This document shows, one piece after another, positions 44,430 through 56,389 of a stretch of DNA of 64,000 nt. The notes beneath the pieces were generated by a model. It worked only from the letters and a program-made list of their open reading frames with translations. It was not told the DNA's origin and did not search any database. Source of the DNA: Cannabis sativa (Eukaryota; Streptophyta; Magnoliopsida; Rosales; Cannabaceae); NCBI RefSeq assembly GCF_029168945.1, contig NC_083604.1, positions 5,944,812 through 6,008,811 of the forward strand, written 5' to 3'. A program made the position numbers and the translations under genes. Position 1 is the stretch's first letter. Every line of letters starts with the position of its first letter.

Positions 44430-45540
44430 CAATGTAATGAGCAAAATTCAGCATTGCTAATAGAGAATTTTTTACAACAAAAGAAAATTCAGAAATACAA
44501 TAATAATTTAGGGCCGGGCCAAACATTCTATTTCACTCTATTATTTAACAAATAATAACAGAACACTATTAATTAAATTTGAAATTCTGTTCAAAAAATG
44601 TTTATATTAAATTTGAAGTTATTTCCCTTTCAACAAAATTATTTATTTATTTTTGTAGGATTCCAAATCTCCAACTTTGACCATCTCCTTAGAAGAGATT
44701 CTACACATTCACATACAACACAATATATATTGTCAACCAAAATAAAATAACAACAACACATACAATACGTTGTAAGCCAATCTATAATAATCACAACATA
44801 CAATAATATTTAATATTATGTACATAAAAAAATATATACATATTTATAAAATGTGGTCAACCAAATATAATCCCTTGAGACACAGGGCTGGACTCACATA
44901 TTAATAGAGAGAGCCGCCCCAGCTGAAAAAAGAAAAAAAAAATTATATCTCTATTTCAGTCAATTATTATATATATTTCAAATTAATAAACTTCTAATTA
45001 TATAATAATAAAATCTTTGGCCTTATTCATTTCATTAGGGCTCAATTAATATAATGTTGTTATATATTCTTTTTAAATATAAGCAACTTATTTTGAATAT
45101 ATATATTCAATATTTTTGTGGAGATTTGATTGTCATTTTAGTATTAAATAACTTATTAATTTACCTCCAACTTCCAATTTTGATGTTGATTGTTAATTTT
45201 AACTAATATTTAATACTATGCAACTACAATTTTTTATTTTATTACATAAATACAAAGCATCACTTAACCTTAGAAAAAAATTAGGACACTCAACTTAAAT
45301 GGTCGAAAGATGAAAAACATGTTTATTAACACAAATTAAACAAAATTGCACACAATCTTATATTGATTCGCAACTTAAAAAAAAGTCAATATTGAGTATT
45401 TTTTTTTTCTCAATCTTATTTCTAAAATTAATTTATTTACATTAATACCTTCAAATTTATTTATACCAATGCCACATTAGCAGTAGCAGAAATATTGGAT
45501 TCCAAAACAATTCCTTTGGAAAATAGAAAAAATTTGAAAA
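44430..45540. other. AT-rich, no gene recognised
   Basis: No coding block or complete transposon terminus was found. Confidence 0.5.
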
Positions 45541-45544
45541 ATCT

Positions 45545-45860
45545 AGAGGTTGTTTGATTGTATTTTTTGTTTTCCGAATTGTAATTTTAAAAGTGAGAGC
45601 ATAAAAAAAATATTTTTGTCATTTTAAAATTTTAATAATGTTTGGTTAATGTTTTCTAAAAATTATTTTAAGTTTCTTTTTTTTTTAAAAAAAAAAATAC
45701 TTCAATATTTTACACCATATCAAGACATAAACCCAATCCTATACCTTGAACTCGGACCACCGAATTAGAACCCGGAGTACCTGGACCCGTACCAAATGCA
45801 GGTGCCAAACCTAGACCTAGCTTCTTTATATTTTTTATTTTTTCTAAGTTTTAAAACGTA
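45545..45860. repeat. Partial PIF/Harbinger-like MITE with GC-rich array
   Basis: Begins AGAGGTTGTTTGATTGTA, like the left end of the 23071 MITE, and includes a short GC-rich array (about 45729-45820, with GAACTCGGACC and GAACCCGGAG). No matching right end was found. Confidence 0.5.
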
Positions 45861-46096
45861 ACATTAATTTTTATTACTTTTGATGCAAATAAAATATCAA
45901 TGGGTTATTTTTTCATAAATATTACAAACATATATAATACTCTTATTTCAAGATAATATTATATCACACACATTAGGTTAGGTTACTTAGTTTGATTATT
46001 TATTTTTAGAATCATTATTTTAACTTTAAATTTTTAGGTCAGATATTATTTTGTTGTTTTAGATATGTAATTATTATTTTTTAAAATGTAACTCAT
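45861..46096. other. AT-rich spacer
   Basis: No recognisable content. Confidence 0.5.
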
Positions 46097-46475
46097 ATAA
46101 TGTTTATGATACTATCTATTTTTTAAATTATCTTATATATCTATTGAAATTATTACTTTATAAAATATGCTTATTTAAAACACAATTTTGTAATTTTCAA
46201 ATATAAAATAATGAAATATTTTTTGGTATTCTATAAACTTGGTTGATATATCAAATTTTGTTTAAGTTTAAAAATTTTAATTAATTATATAATATTTATG
46301 ATACTATCTCTTTTCTAAATTATCTTATATATCTATTGAAATTACTTTATAAAAATGCTTATTTAAAACACAATTTTGTAATTTTCAAATATAAAATAAT
46401 GAAATATTTTTTGGTATTCTATAAACTTGGTTGATATATCAAATTTTGTTTAAGTTTAAAAATTTAAATTAATTA
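46097..46475 (+). repeat. Tandem duplication, 192-bp unit, two copies
   Basis: ATAATGTTTATGATACTATC at 46097 and ATAATATTTATGATACTATC at 46289 start units that agree almost throughout (TAAACTTGGTTGATATATC in each), with a few small indels. Confidence 0.9.
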
Positions 46476-46670
46476 TTAATATTATATAGAAAAGAAGTTA
46501 AAATGTAACAATTTGATTTCAAACATCTTTTTTTACGACAAAAAAACATATACTTTATATCAAAATAATTACCTTAAATTATAGCTCATATAATTTTATA
46601 ACTTTTGAATGAAAACTGATATGGTCTAGAAAGCTTTTAAAATTATAGATTAAGAAAAAGAAGAGAGAGA

Positions 46671-47287
46671 AAGCTTCCCTCGAAATTTGTATTTTTTCAA
46701 AACTCGAATACGTGTCGCCTCATGTTCTTTATGACTCAAAGAGTCAAGAATCATAACGAATGCCAAAATTGAACATTTTCCATTAGGGAATAACACATAA
46801 TACATTCTAAAACTATCATGTGGATTAAAATACCAAAAAGATTACAATCTAACATGAGAATAAAAAAGTTTCTAAAAGCTTATAAAGCTTGAAACTTATT
46901 AATGGCAGCTGGTACGAAAAAGAGATATCAAAGACGAGAAGATGAGACGTATATATAGAGATAAGATCAAAGATCTAGAGAAAGCTTCCCTCGAAATTTG
47001 TATTTTTTCAAAACTCGAATACGTGTCGCCTCATGTTCTTTATGACTCAAAGAGTCAAGAATCATAACGAATGCCAAAATTGAACATTTTCCATTAGGGA
47101 ATAACACATAATACATTCTAAAACTATCATGTGGATTAAAATACCAAAAAGATTACAATCTAACATGAGAATAAAAAAGTTTCTAAAAGCTTATAAAGCT
47201 TGAAACTTATTAATGGCAGCTGGTACGAAAAAGAGATATCAAAGACGAGAAGATGAGACGTATATATAGAGATAAGATCAAAGATCT
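46671..47287 (+). repeat. Perfect-looking tandem duplication, 310-bp unit, two copies
   Basis: AAGCTTCCCTCGAAATTTG begins at 46671 and again at 46981, and I find no difference between the units by eye. The unit lies just upstream of the gypsy-like LTR at 47415 and is probably part of that element's interior. Confidence 0.93.
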
Positions 47288-47414
47288 AAAAGCATGTCAT
47301 GCAAAAAGTCAACACTTAGCTAGATAAGGCTGCTCGACAGAGACTACTACAAATAAGACGAGAGCTAGAAAGTCCCTATCTTACCAAATGTTCGAATAGA
47401 GACTTGGGGGCAAA

Positions 47415-48243
47415 TGTTATCCTAAATTTTGTCCACTTAACGTGAAAAGTCCACGTAAACCAAGATAGAGTACATGTGGAATACAACCTTACCAATAGCA
47501 GAACAAAGTCTCCTTACAAGGTATGCTAAAACTGTTGAGCAACAAGTGAAAGGATTTAAGCGAGCTGTCAAGGAGCTGTACCACCATGTCTGGCTGCCCA
47601 AGGGGAGTCTATAGGCCGGCTAGGATGAGCTTGTATGGCCAGCCAGGGTTTGAGCACAAGCTGGTTGACCAAAAGGTGATTTTCAGACCACGGAAGGGTT
47701 CGTTCGACTAAGGAAGCCTGACCTCTATAAGGAAAAGGTGTACAAATACTGGCCTCCACCTCTAAAGGTTGGCCTCCACCTCTAAAGGCTGGCCTCCACC
47801 TCTAAAGGCTGACCTCCACCTCTAAGGGCTAGCCTCCATCTACAAAGGTTGCCCATTACCATGGTTGGCCAACACATGCAAAGACCTGACCAACTCTTGA
47901 TAAAGCTAGCAGGAACATGAACTACCAGACCCTGCCAGGAAAAGGACCTGCCAGATCCTAGTAGGAACATGGCTAGCCAGACCTCAACCTGCAGACCTTG
48001 TATGGCCGGCCAGCCTGCATCCTGCACCATACTTGTTTACTCCAATTTACTCGATCAGTAGTTGAGGACAACAACTTGTAGCCAAAAGAGACTTGCTAAT
48101 CTTGAACAACTTTGAGTTTGTTAGGCATCTTACTTTGTCTTTGAACAAAACATGACAAGGTCAAGATATGATTTTTGATCTTTATTGAAAGTAAATAAGA
48201 TCACAATAAAATTAAGTTCTATTTAGGGCATAAAATCTCAACA
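47415..48243 (+). repeat. Isolated LTR of a probable Ty3/gypsy element
   Basis: Begins TGTTATCCTAAATT directly after a polypurine tract (ACTTGGGGGCAAA, 47402-47414) and ends AAAATCTCAACA, 829 bp. What follows (GTCGGCGCTTGGGGA) vaguely resembles a degenerate primer site. No second LTR or coding interior is present, so this is a truncated element or a recombination product. It contains the minisatellite at 47750-47849. Confidence 0.65.
47750..47849 (+). repeat. Minisatellite, five copies of a 20-bp unit
   Basis: TGGCCTCCACCTCTAAAGGC repeated five times with increasing divergence to the right, inside the LTR. Confidence 0.93.
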
Positions 48244-48339
48244 GTCGGCGCTTGGGGATTTGAATGGCCTGGCGTGTGGGGTTGGATAGTGGTCAAAAAG
48301 TGGTTGCCGGTGGTGGTTGTGAGTTTTTCTTTTGTGTCT

Positions 48340-48341
<2 letters not shown>

Positions 48342-48412
<71 letters not shown>
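48342..48412. repeat. GA microsatellite, about 35 repeats
   Basis: Uninterrupted GA dinucleotides over about 70 bp. The Arg-Glu frames through it are artefacts. Confidence 0.97.
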
Positions 48413-48413
<1 letters not shown>

Positions 48414-48487
48414 GGACTTGGCTCTCTTTATTTTATTTTATTTATTATTATTATTTTTGTTTTTTTAAAAAAGGAGGCTTTGATCGA

Positions 48488-48549
48488 GTTTTTATAGGAT
48501 TAGATCGATTCGATTCAATTGGATTGGATTGGATGTTGCCCACCCCTGC
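48488..48549. repeat. Right-end fragment of a hAT-like element
   Basis: GATTCAATTGGATTGGATTG followed by GCCCACCCCTG matches the right-hand part of the 18658-19380 family. No left end is present nearby. Confidence 0.5.
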
Positions 48550-48570
48550 CAAACACTACAAAAGGTAGCA

Positions 48571-48735
48571 AATTGTTATTGTTGCATTCTAATATCAGGT
48601 CTCATATATTTTAATTTAATAAATAATATTTAAAATCGCTAATTAATAATGAGGCACCACATCTCATGTGATGTTAAACACCTTAAGTTAAGGTACCAAA
48701 TAAACATTGGTGTTCTTATAAGAGCTTTGTCTAAG
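48571..48735. repeat. Degenerate copy of the 184-bp MITE family
   Basis: Shares ATCAGGTCTCATATATTTTA and the order of phrases with copies A and B. The ends have decayed and there is no duplication. Confidence 0.45.
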
Positions 48736-48891
48736 TTTTTAGTGCATCTATATCTCATGCGGAACATTATTTTTTAAGGAAATAAATATGCTACGTATTT
48801 TGGCTTGACAATATATAAGCTTAGTTGAATGAAAATTTTCCATTGATGAGTACCGTTGTATTGTCTTCTTTTTATAGGTTATTAGACACTG

Positions 48892-49018
48892 CTATTAAGA
48901 GTTAGTCCCACATTGCTAATGTGTGGAAATAAATTGTAATATATAAGATGAATGGGCTATTTCTCCTATTGCCAATTGGTTTTGAGATGGAACCACATTC
49001 ATCTTATCCCAAAATTAA
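48892..49018 (+). repeat. Solo LTR of the TRIM-2 family
   Basis: GTCCCACATTGCTAATGTG to ATTCATCTTATCCC is the complement of the TRIM-2 LTRs at 17421-18001, with GCCAATTGGTTTTGAGATGG in common. There is no interior or second LTR. ATTAA occurs on both sides of the recognisable part. Confidence 0.65.
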
Positions 49019-49024
49019 TGTGTA

Positions 49025-49178
49025 GTACTTTTGTAAAGTGTAATATCATTATCAGTATAGTTGTATATTGGGTCTTATATATTTTAATTTAATAAAATTA
49101 TAGAGAACTACTAACTAATTACAAGGCATCACCTCATGTCTATACTAGACACTTTAATGCCTGATAATGCTCATAATT
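49025..49178. repeat. Another degenerate copy of the 184-bp MITE family
   Basis: Contains TTGGGTCTTATATATTTTAA and ends GCCTGATAATGCTC, the family's right end. Its left end seems to have been disturbed by the solo LTR. Confidence 0.5.
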
Positions 49179-49189
49179 TAATATCAGAT

Positions 49190-50549
49190 AGGGCAATGCA
49201 AATGAGAGCCAAAAATAGTTGATTAAGGGATAATTATTAGTATTTGTAATGATGTGATTTTTTCTTGTTTTTTAATTTGATTGCATCACATAAAGGGAGG
49301 GAAGACTAAATTTTGCAAAGTTTATCATCTTTTTCAAAGATTGTAGAGTGCCAATTTTCTTGTGAAGGACTCTTATTCAAATGCTGATTGGGTGTGATTT
49401 TATTTAGATAAGGGGCCAAAAATAATTAATTAGGAGATAATTATTAGTATTAATTTGTAATGATGTAATTTTTTGTTTTGTTTTTGTTTTTGTTTTTTTT
49501 TTTTTAAATTTGATTGCATCACATAAGGGGAACGGAAACCAAAGACTAATTTTGCCAAAGTTATCATCTTTGCCAATTTTCTTGGTAGGGACTCTTATTC
49601 ACATGTTGGTTGTATTGTACTTTTGGTAGGGATGATCTTCCTATTGGTGTGAAATCCTTACTTGCAGGATGTTTGATTAGTTACAACTTTTAATTTTTTC
49701 AAAAAAATAATGCAAATAAATTTGTTGAATTGAATGGTTGACTATATAACCTTTGACTTCTAATTATATGGAATACTTAGTTACAAAAAAATAAAATAAT
49801 AAATATATCAATTTTAAAAATATACATTTTTAGAAATTAATTAATAACTACATGGTATAACTATCAACAATTAGGTTTTATTCTACTAATTAATGGTGAT
49901 GTTTATAATTTTGATATTTCACTCAAAAAAAAATTGATATTATATTTCAATAAAAAAATATCTAAATTATAATAATTTATAATAAAATAAAAAATAAACA
50001 TATATTTCTCAATAACAAAATTTTTTTGTTTTCAAATAGTAAAATTGTTTAATATTTATTTAACTATTTCACAAAATTATTTATTTTGTGTTTTTATAAA
50101 CATTAATATATATTATTAAAAATTTCTATGCCATTGTTACAGTAAATATAAAACATGATCACGTGTTTGATTTTCAAAAATTTACTTTGTAGTTATTTGG
50201 GTTTTAATCATGATCATATTAATGTTATTACATGTTTAATAGAGATTTTGTTTTTTATTATTTAAGAATCATTTTGAATATTACTAACTTTATTACGATC
50301 ACGTTCGTATATTTAATATCAATGTTAACATTTATTGTATTGTATTAAAATTATAAAAACTATTATTGTTAATGATATAATTATGTATATATTTATAGTA
50401 AGTTTAGTCATTAACACATAATATTATTTGATGATCAATTTGTGTGATTTTATGTAAATATATCTTCAAATGTATATATTTTTAATATTTTTTTGTAATT
50501 ATGTTGTTTTTATATTACACTAATAAAAACAACCCTATCAATTTTAGAA
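49190..50549. other. AT-rich, no gene
   Basis: Two imperfect copies of a TTTTCTTG-rich phrase (GGACTCTTATTC, about 49367 and 49589) suggest an old local duplication. No coding content. Confidence 0.45.
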
Positions 50550-51380
50550 GGGAAATTTGATTTTCTATACTTAGAAAATCAAAAAAAAAATCCCCTAAAC
50601 TAAAAATTTAAAACCTAAAAAAACTATTCCTTTTTTTTCAAAACCCCAAAAATACCCCCCTCACAATATTCTCTCTCTGCATCATCTCTCTCCCCCTCTA
50701 TCTCACACCCGAACCCCAACCCCTCCCCCCCAACGCCGATCACCACCTGAACCCCAACCCCTCCGACCCCAACGCCGATCACCACCCGAACCCCAACCCC
50801 TCCGACCCCAACCCCAACCCGAAAGAGCAACCCCAGTCCGACCCCAACCCGTCCGACCCTCTCTGAAACTTTTTTTTTTTCCTGCGATTTGAGAGAGGGA
50901 GGAAGACAGAGGTCCGATGGTCGGACCTTGGGGTCCGATTGGTCGGACCCCATTGGACCCCAAGGTCCGACCATCGGTGTGATTTTTTTTTTTTTTTCTG
51001 CGATTTGAGAGAGAGAGGAAGAAAGAGGTCCGATGGTCGGACCTTGGGGTCCGACCACCGGACCCCAAGGTCCGACCGTCTTTTAAATTTTTTTTCCCCG
51101 CGATTTGAGAGAGAGAGGGGAAGAGAGAGGTCCGATGGTCAGACCTTGGGGTCCGATGGGTCCGATTGGTCAGACCCCATCGGACCCCATGGTCCGACCA
51201 TCGGACCTGGGGTGTGGGATTCTTGGGACCGGCCGAGATAGAGAGAGAAAGAGAGATGCTGTGAGAATTTGGGGGTATTTTTGGGGTTTTGAAAAAAAAG
51301 GTATAGTTTTTTTAGGGTTTAAATTATTGGTTTAGGAATCAAATTTTTTGATTTTCTAAGTATATAAAATCAAATTTCCC
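50550..51380. mobile_element. Element with ~80-bp terminal inverted repeats and GC palindromes inside
   Basis: Left arm GGGAAATTTGATTTTCTATA, right arm AAAATCAAATTTCCC. The arms continue to pair imperfectly through CCTAAACTAAAAATTTAAA and AAAAACTAT-like phrases. The interior is GC-rich: on the left three copies of AACCCCAACCCCTCCGACC-like units, on the right three units of about 100-117 bp starting GCGATTTGAGAGAG. Target duplication unclear. Class probably Mutator-like, inferred from the long arms. Confidence 0.65.
50883..51210. repeat. Three tandem units carrying GGTCCGA/TCGGACC palindromes
   Basis: Units start near 50883, 51000 and 51101. Each contains GGTCCGATGGTCGGACC (a 7-bp stem with TGG loop; one copy has a mismatch) followed by further GGTCCGA and TCGGACC blocks in both orientations, for example GGGTCCGATTGGTCGGACCC at 50931-50950. 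Confidence 0.85.
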
Positions 51381-52510
51381 TATTAACTTTTAGAAATTAA
51401 TTAATATAAATGGCCAATAATAATAAAAAAATTGAGTTTCTATGATTAATTTTACTTAATTATGAAAAAAAAATATCTATCTCTTGTTGAATTGAATGGT
51501 GGGTAGACTACATAATCTTTGACTTATATAAGTTTATCATCTTATTTAAAGCCACTTTTATAGAGTTGTCAATTTTTTTTGCTAAAATTGGACTCCTATT
51601 TACATGTTGATTGTATTTGGTGGATGACCTTCTTATGGTGTGAAATCCTTGATGTTGCAGGATGTTTGATTGATAAAAGTTGCAACTTTTCTTTCAAAAA
51701 AAAAAAAAAATACAAATAATAACTTTGTTGAATTGGATGATAAATTATATAACCTTTGACTTGTATATAGATATGGACCACTTTTGATAGTTACGGAAAA
51801 AATTAAGGAATTTTTTTATTTTTACATTTTAAAATATTATTTTTTTTTTTTTGTATTTTTAGAGAATTCTACATAAAAACTTCTATTGCAACTAGTACTG
51901 TAACCTAAATTGTAACAAAAAATCATATAAAAACTCCTATTGCAACTAGCGCTACAACCACTTTATAAACCCAAATCGTAAATTTGAAAGAAAAAAAAGT
52001 TAAAAAAAATAGTATATGAGATAATTCCCCAAAAATTAACTATAAATATCAATTCTAAAAATATACATTTTTAGAAATTAATTAATAACTACTATTGCTA
52101 TAACTATCAACAATAAGACTTTGTTCTATTAATAAAAGAAATTTTAATTTTCATGCTTAATTTGATTATTTAATTAAAAAAATATATATAATTTTTTACA
52201 TTTATATTAAAAATATATTTACATTCATTATTATATTTTTATATAATGTAAAAATAATTTTTTTTTAATTAAATAGTAAAATTAAGTATAAAATTCAAAA
52301 TTCTAATAATACTCATTTATAAGTAATATCTAAGTGCACCCATAATATTTCTCTAAAAAACACCCATAATATTTATATATATATAAAAAATCTAATTACA
52401 ACTAAGATATACGTATAAAAAATTTACGTGAGGGGATTACTTTGCTCAACTTTAAATCATTTTCTATTTCATGTACATAGAGAAATTATAATTCTATCTT
52501 TTTATATATA
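51381..52510. other. AT-rich, no gene
   Basis: No recognisable coding block or terminus. Confidence 0.5.
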
Positions 52511-53514
52511 TAGGACAAGATTATGATAGGACCTAGCAAAAGTTTTCTACCGATAGGGAACTTTTTTTGACCATTGATTTTAGATCATGTGGTTATTATG
52601 ATGTAAGGTGTATACTGTTACGATCGGACATGCTTGTATACGATTAAAACTTTATACATATTATAATAATATTTAATGATATTTATTTTTAAAAAATAAT
52701 ATTAATAATTAAAAATTTTATTAATTTTAATTTTGAAGTATTGTTATTTTTTTAAAAAAATAATATTAATAATTAAAAATTTTATTAATTTTTATTTTGA
52801 ATTATTATTATTTTTTTTAAAGTTACTTTGAGTTATTCTTATATTGGTATTTATTTTCAAAAAAGAATTATTTTTTCTAAACTCATTTTTTTTTTTTTTG
52901 CTTCTTATTTTTTGGCTTTTCATAATTTACTGCTAGTTTTTTTTTTATGTTTACACCTAGTCTTTTCTTTGTTTTGCCTTTAAGTTGTGTGTAGTTCTGA
53001 TGTTATAGACCATTTTTCAGTGGTTTTTATCTTGTTATTTGGCTGCTCTTTTGAGATGCCACTTATAAAAAAAATTAATTAATTTAGTTTGATATTATTT
53101 TTTCTACCAAAATAATTGAGTTTAAGAGAAGCAAGTTGGTACGGTTCCAATTAAAGAGCATCTAAAATCATTCAAGCGATCCCACATCAAATTTTTTTTT
53201 GAAAATAAATATCTATATAAAAATAATTTAAATTTATTTTAGAAAATAATAATAATTAAAAAATTAAAATTAATAAGTTTTTTTTGAGATGAATTAATAA
53301 ATTTTTTAATTATTAATATTATTTTATTTTTTGAAATAAATATATTATTAAATATTATTATAATATGGATAAAGTTTTAATTGTATACAAGCAGTCCTAT
53401 AGTAAGAGTATATACCTTACATCATAATGACCACAAGATCTAAAATCAACGGTTAAAAAAAAAGTTCCCTACCGGTAGGGAACTTTTGCTAGGTTCTACC
53501 GTAGTATTATCCTA
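52511..53514. mobile_element. Foldback-type element with inverted arms of 200 bp or more
   Basis: The left arm begins TAGGACAAGATTATGATAGG and contains GATAGGGAACTTTTTTT and TATGATGTAAGGTGTATAC. The right arm is the inverse (GTATATACCTTACATCATAA, AGTTCCCTACCGGTAGGG, ATTATCCTA). The pairing continues into the AT-rich flanks on both sides of a unique centre of about 250 bp. No coding capacity. The flanks are TATATATA, so a target duplication cannot be judged. Confidence 0.8.
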
Positions 53515-54151
53515 TATGTATATATAATAGCTTATATTATAATTGTAGTAGGCATTTTATGTTTGTTTTTGGAAAATTTAAAATAATGTACAATAATGAA
53601 GATGAAATTCAAAAAGCGAGACTATGTTTTTTTTTATATATATATATATGTATGGGTGTATTTTTAACGGGTATTATTCATGAATGAGTAAATTTTAGTT
53701 TTTAAGTTTAATTTTTCTATCTAATTACTTTAATCTCTTTCTTTTTCACATTATATGGTTGTGCTTGTTCCATTGGCTGAAAAAAATTTAAGAAAAAAAG
53801 TTTTTCGGCAAAAAAAAAATGAGTTTGACTTAAATATTTTGTATCTAAACATATTTTTGATATAATATAAAAATAGATTTTTTTGATATTTTTTAATTAA
53901 GTAGCTAAACTTAGTATAGATATTAAAATTTTTCTTTTATTATTCGTTATTAGATCAAAATCTAATAATTTATTAATATTTTTAAAATTAATCTTTATAG
54001 TTAAAATTGTTTAATAAATATTAATGGATAATAGCTATTGAAAAATGTTCTATATATATACACACACGCTTACTTCGATTCTAAATTTTATTTCTACTCT
54101 ATAATTTATTTAGAATATTTTTACAAAATATGTAAAATATTTGTTATAACT

Positions 54152-54153
<2 letters not shown>
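53515..54153. other. AT-rich, no gene
   Basis: Nothing recognised. Confidence 0.5.

Positions 54154-54187
<34 letters not shown>
54154..54187. repeat. AT microsatellite
   Basis: About 17 TA repeats, followed by CTAGCAAAAAACTACGTGC. Confidence 0.93.
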
Positions 54188-54188
<1 letters not shown>

Positions 54189-54199
54189 TAGCAAAAAAC

Positions 54200-54216
54200 T
54201 ACGTGCGAGGCACGTA
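54200..54216. repeat. Short hairpin TACGTGC/GCACGTA beside the AT repeat
   Basis: A 7-bp perfect stem with loop GAG. An AT run, CTAG and then a small GTGC hairpin is a recurring pattern at ends of plant Helitron-like repeats. No full element was delimited. Confidence 0.35.
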
Positions 54217-54351
54217 TACTAAAATTTATGCTAGTTTTTTTCTATGTTATTTGAAAGCGATACAATTAAAAATTAAAAAAAAAGTATTATTAATTATTAG
54301 GTGAGATTATTATGTGTATCTAAATATTATATTTTATAATGTTGTCAATTA

Positions 54352-55487
54352 AAAGTGAATACCGAATGCAATATATTAGTGTTTAAGAAAGCTTGATGAT
54401 TTAAATATGTTTTAAGTTAATCCAAAAATAAATTAAAAATTGATGTTCCAATACTTAAAAAAACATTACTTAAATGGATGTAAGATAAAAAGAAAATTAA
54501 AAATCAATCTCTAAATTATTGATAATTGAAGATAGCATTTGTCTAAAAATTGTAGATAAGAAAACTAATGATAGTCATTGGTGGATTTCAATCTTCATTT
54601 GCTTCGATAGAGACAATAGTGTAATTTTTGTATTTTACACTTTTCATTCTAGCCGGGTCCGCATATATTTGGATTGTCCATTTTTTCGTTGATAAATTGA
54701 ATATGGTAGTGTCGACAAAAAGTGAAAACCATGTTTAACAAAAAGTGATAGTATTCTATAACAAAATACTATTAAATTATTTTAAAATACTATATTTTAT
54801 TAAAATAAAACTCTATGTGATTAAAATTTCATATTTATCTTTACTCAAAAAGAAAAAAAAAATTGATAAAAAAAAAGAAAAAAAATGAAAAGTTTATATT
54901 ATTATCTCCACTGCCTTTCTAGATGTGCATAATGGTCTCTTCTTTCTTCCATATTCTAGAAGAAAAAAGAGAAGTGCGGATTGGAATATTATATGTGATC
55001 CCATGGGAATGTCCAAATTGTAATAGGAAAAGGAATACAATAAATATTGAAGAAAACCTAATCGTAGATGTACAACAGCAAAAACTCAATCGTATTTTTT
55101 TTGGATTGAATGGGATTTATTTTGTTTATTTTATTATATATAAATGAAAAGTGACCTATGAATTTCTCATAAACCATTTTATTTTTAATAATAAACCATT
55201 TTATTTTTAATATAAATAAAAAGTAAATACCGAATGCAGTATATTAGTGTTTAAAAAAGCTTGATAATTTAAATATGTTCTTAAGTTAATCCAACAATAA
55301 ACTAAAAATTGATGTTCAAATACTTAAGGAAACACAATGTGTGTAAGATAAAAAGAAAATTAAAAATTAATTTCTAAATTGTTGATAATTGAAGATAACA
55401 TTTGCTTCGACAGAGATAATAGTATAATTTTTTATTTTGCACTTTTCATTCTAACCGAGTCTGCATATAACTGGATTGTCCATTTTT
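54352..55487 (+). repeat. Direct repeat pair (54352-54687 and 55219-55487)
   Basis: Both copies share TACCGAATGCA, AAAGCTTGAT, GATAAAAAGAAAATTAAAAA and GATTGTCCATTTTTT in order. The second lacks about 60 bp. The 530 bp between them hold a 74-codon frame (54923-55147) of unknown nature with a Cys-x-x-Cys (CPNC). The pair could be remnants of a duplicated repeat or degenerate terminal repeats, but no primer site is visible. Confidence 0.65.
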
Positions 55488-55972
55488 TTTTTATAAAAAA
55501 AAATTCCATATATAATTCGTTCTTTTTCTGATCTCTCTCAACAAACTAATTGTATATGCGGTTTAAGGTTCAATTTATTTTATATATATATTTTTAATTT
55601 CTAGAGTTATAGTTGTGATTATATATAGATCTATAGTTGTGATTATATATAGAGTTGAAATTTGTTAAATATCAGTTCAAATATTAATAGAATTTGTTTT
55701 ATTATTATTTTATGATATATAAATAATATTTTATTATTTTATTAAATAAAAATAATAAAGTCACCCATGAATTTCTCATAAACCAAGAATTTCAGTTATA
55801 TAGGCACACTTTATATAGAATAGATATAAACAAGGTTATCTATAAAATGGTTGGTATATAATTTCTTTAAGTATCGAAAAAGGATACTGTTTCTACGATT
55901 AGGGGATCGAAGATCCAAGAAATTTTATAAAGGCCTAGGGTTAAATAATTGTAGTAACTTACAAATAAATTA
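55488..55972. other. AT-rich, no gene
   Basis: Nothing recognised; a short TATATATAGA repeat occurs near 55620-55650. Confidence 0.5.
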
Positions 55973-55981
55973 TTTTAAAAA

Positions 55982-56380
55982 GGCTAATTAGTAATTTTTC
56001 CCCCCGAACTTTGACATGTATTAAATCGTGCCCCCTAAACTTTTTTTGGCCGTTAAAAATTCCCCTCGAACTATTGAAATTGTTAAATTTAAGGACTTTT
56101 GTCTAATTTTAGTAAAAAAATTCTAACATGGATGAAAGTTCAAGGGACATTATTTAGTACATATCAAAGTTTGAGGGGCATGATTTGGTAAATATCAAAT
56201 TTTGGGGAGCATGATTTAGCACATAAACAATCATTGAAACAGTAAATTGAATGAAATTAAACAAAAATCCTTAAATTTAACAATCTCAATAGTTCGAGGG
56301 GAATTTTTAACGGCCAAAAAAGTTCAGGGAGCACAATTTAGTACATGTTAAAGTTCAGGAGGAAAAATTACTAATTAGCC
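55982..56380. mobile_element. Mutator-like MITE (399 bp) with perfect 9-bp duplication
   Basis: Left end GGCTAATTAGTAATTTTTCC, right end GGAAAAATTACTAATTAGCC. The arms continue to pair through CTTTGACATGTA and TACATGTTAAAG. TTTTAAAAA lies on both sides (55973-55981 and 56381-56389). It has no coding capacity. A degenerate relative lies at 16993-17359. Confidence 0.92.
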
Positions 56381-56389
56381 TTTTAAAAA

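Noticed and set aside
47568..48030. Minus-strand frames in the gypsy-like LTR
   Set aside because: They depend on the 20-bp minisatellite and on LTR sequence; no domain.
48264..48568. Frames with long Arg-Glu runs
   Set aside because: They are translations of the GA microsatellite.
50624..51335. Frames of 76-144 codons on both strands with GPT/VRP-type repeats
   Set aside because: They are produced by the GC palindromic units and C-rich array of a transposon; no start context or domain supports a gene.
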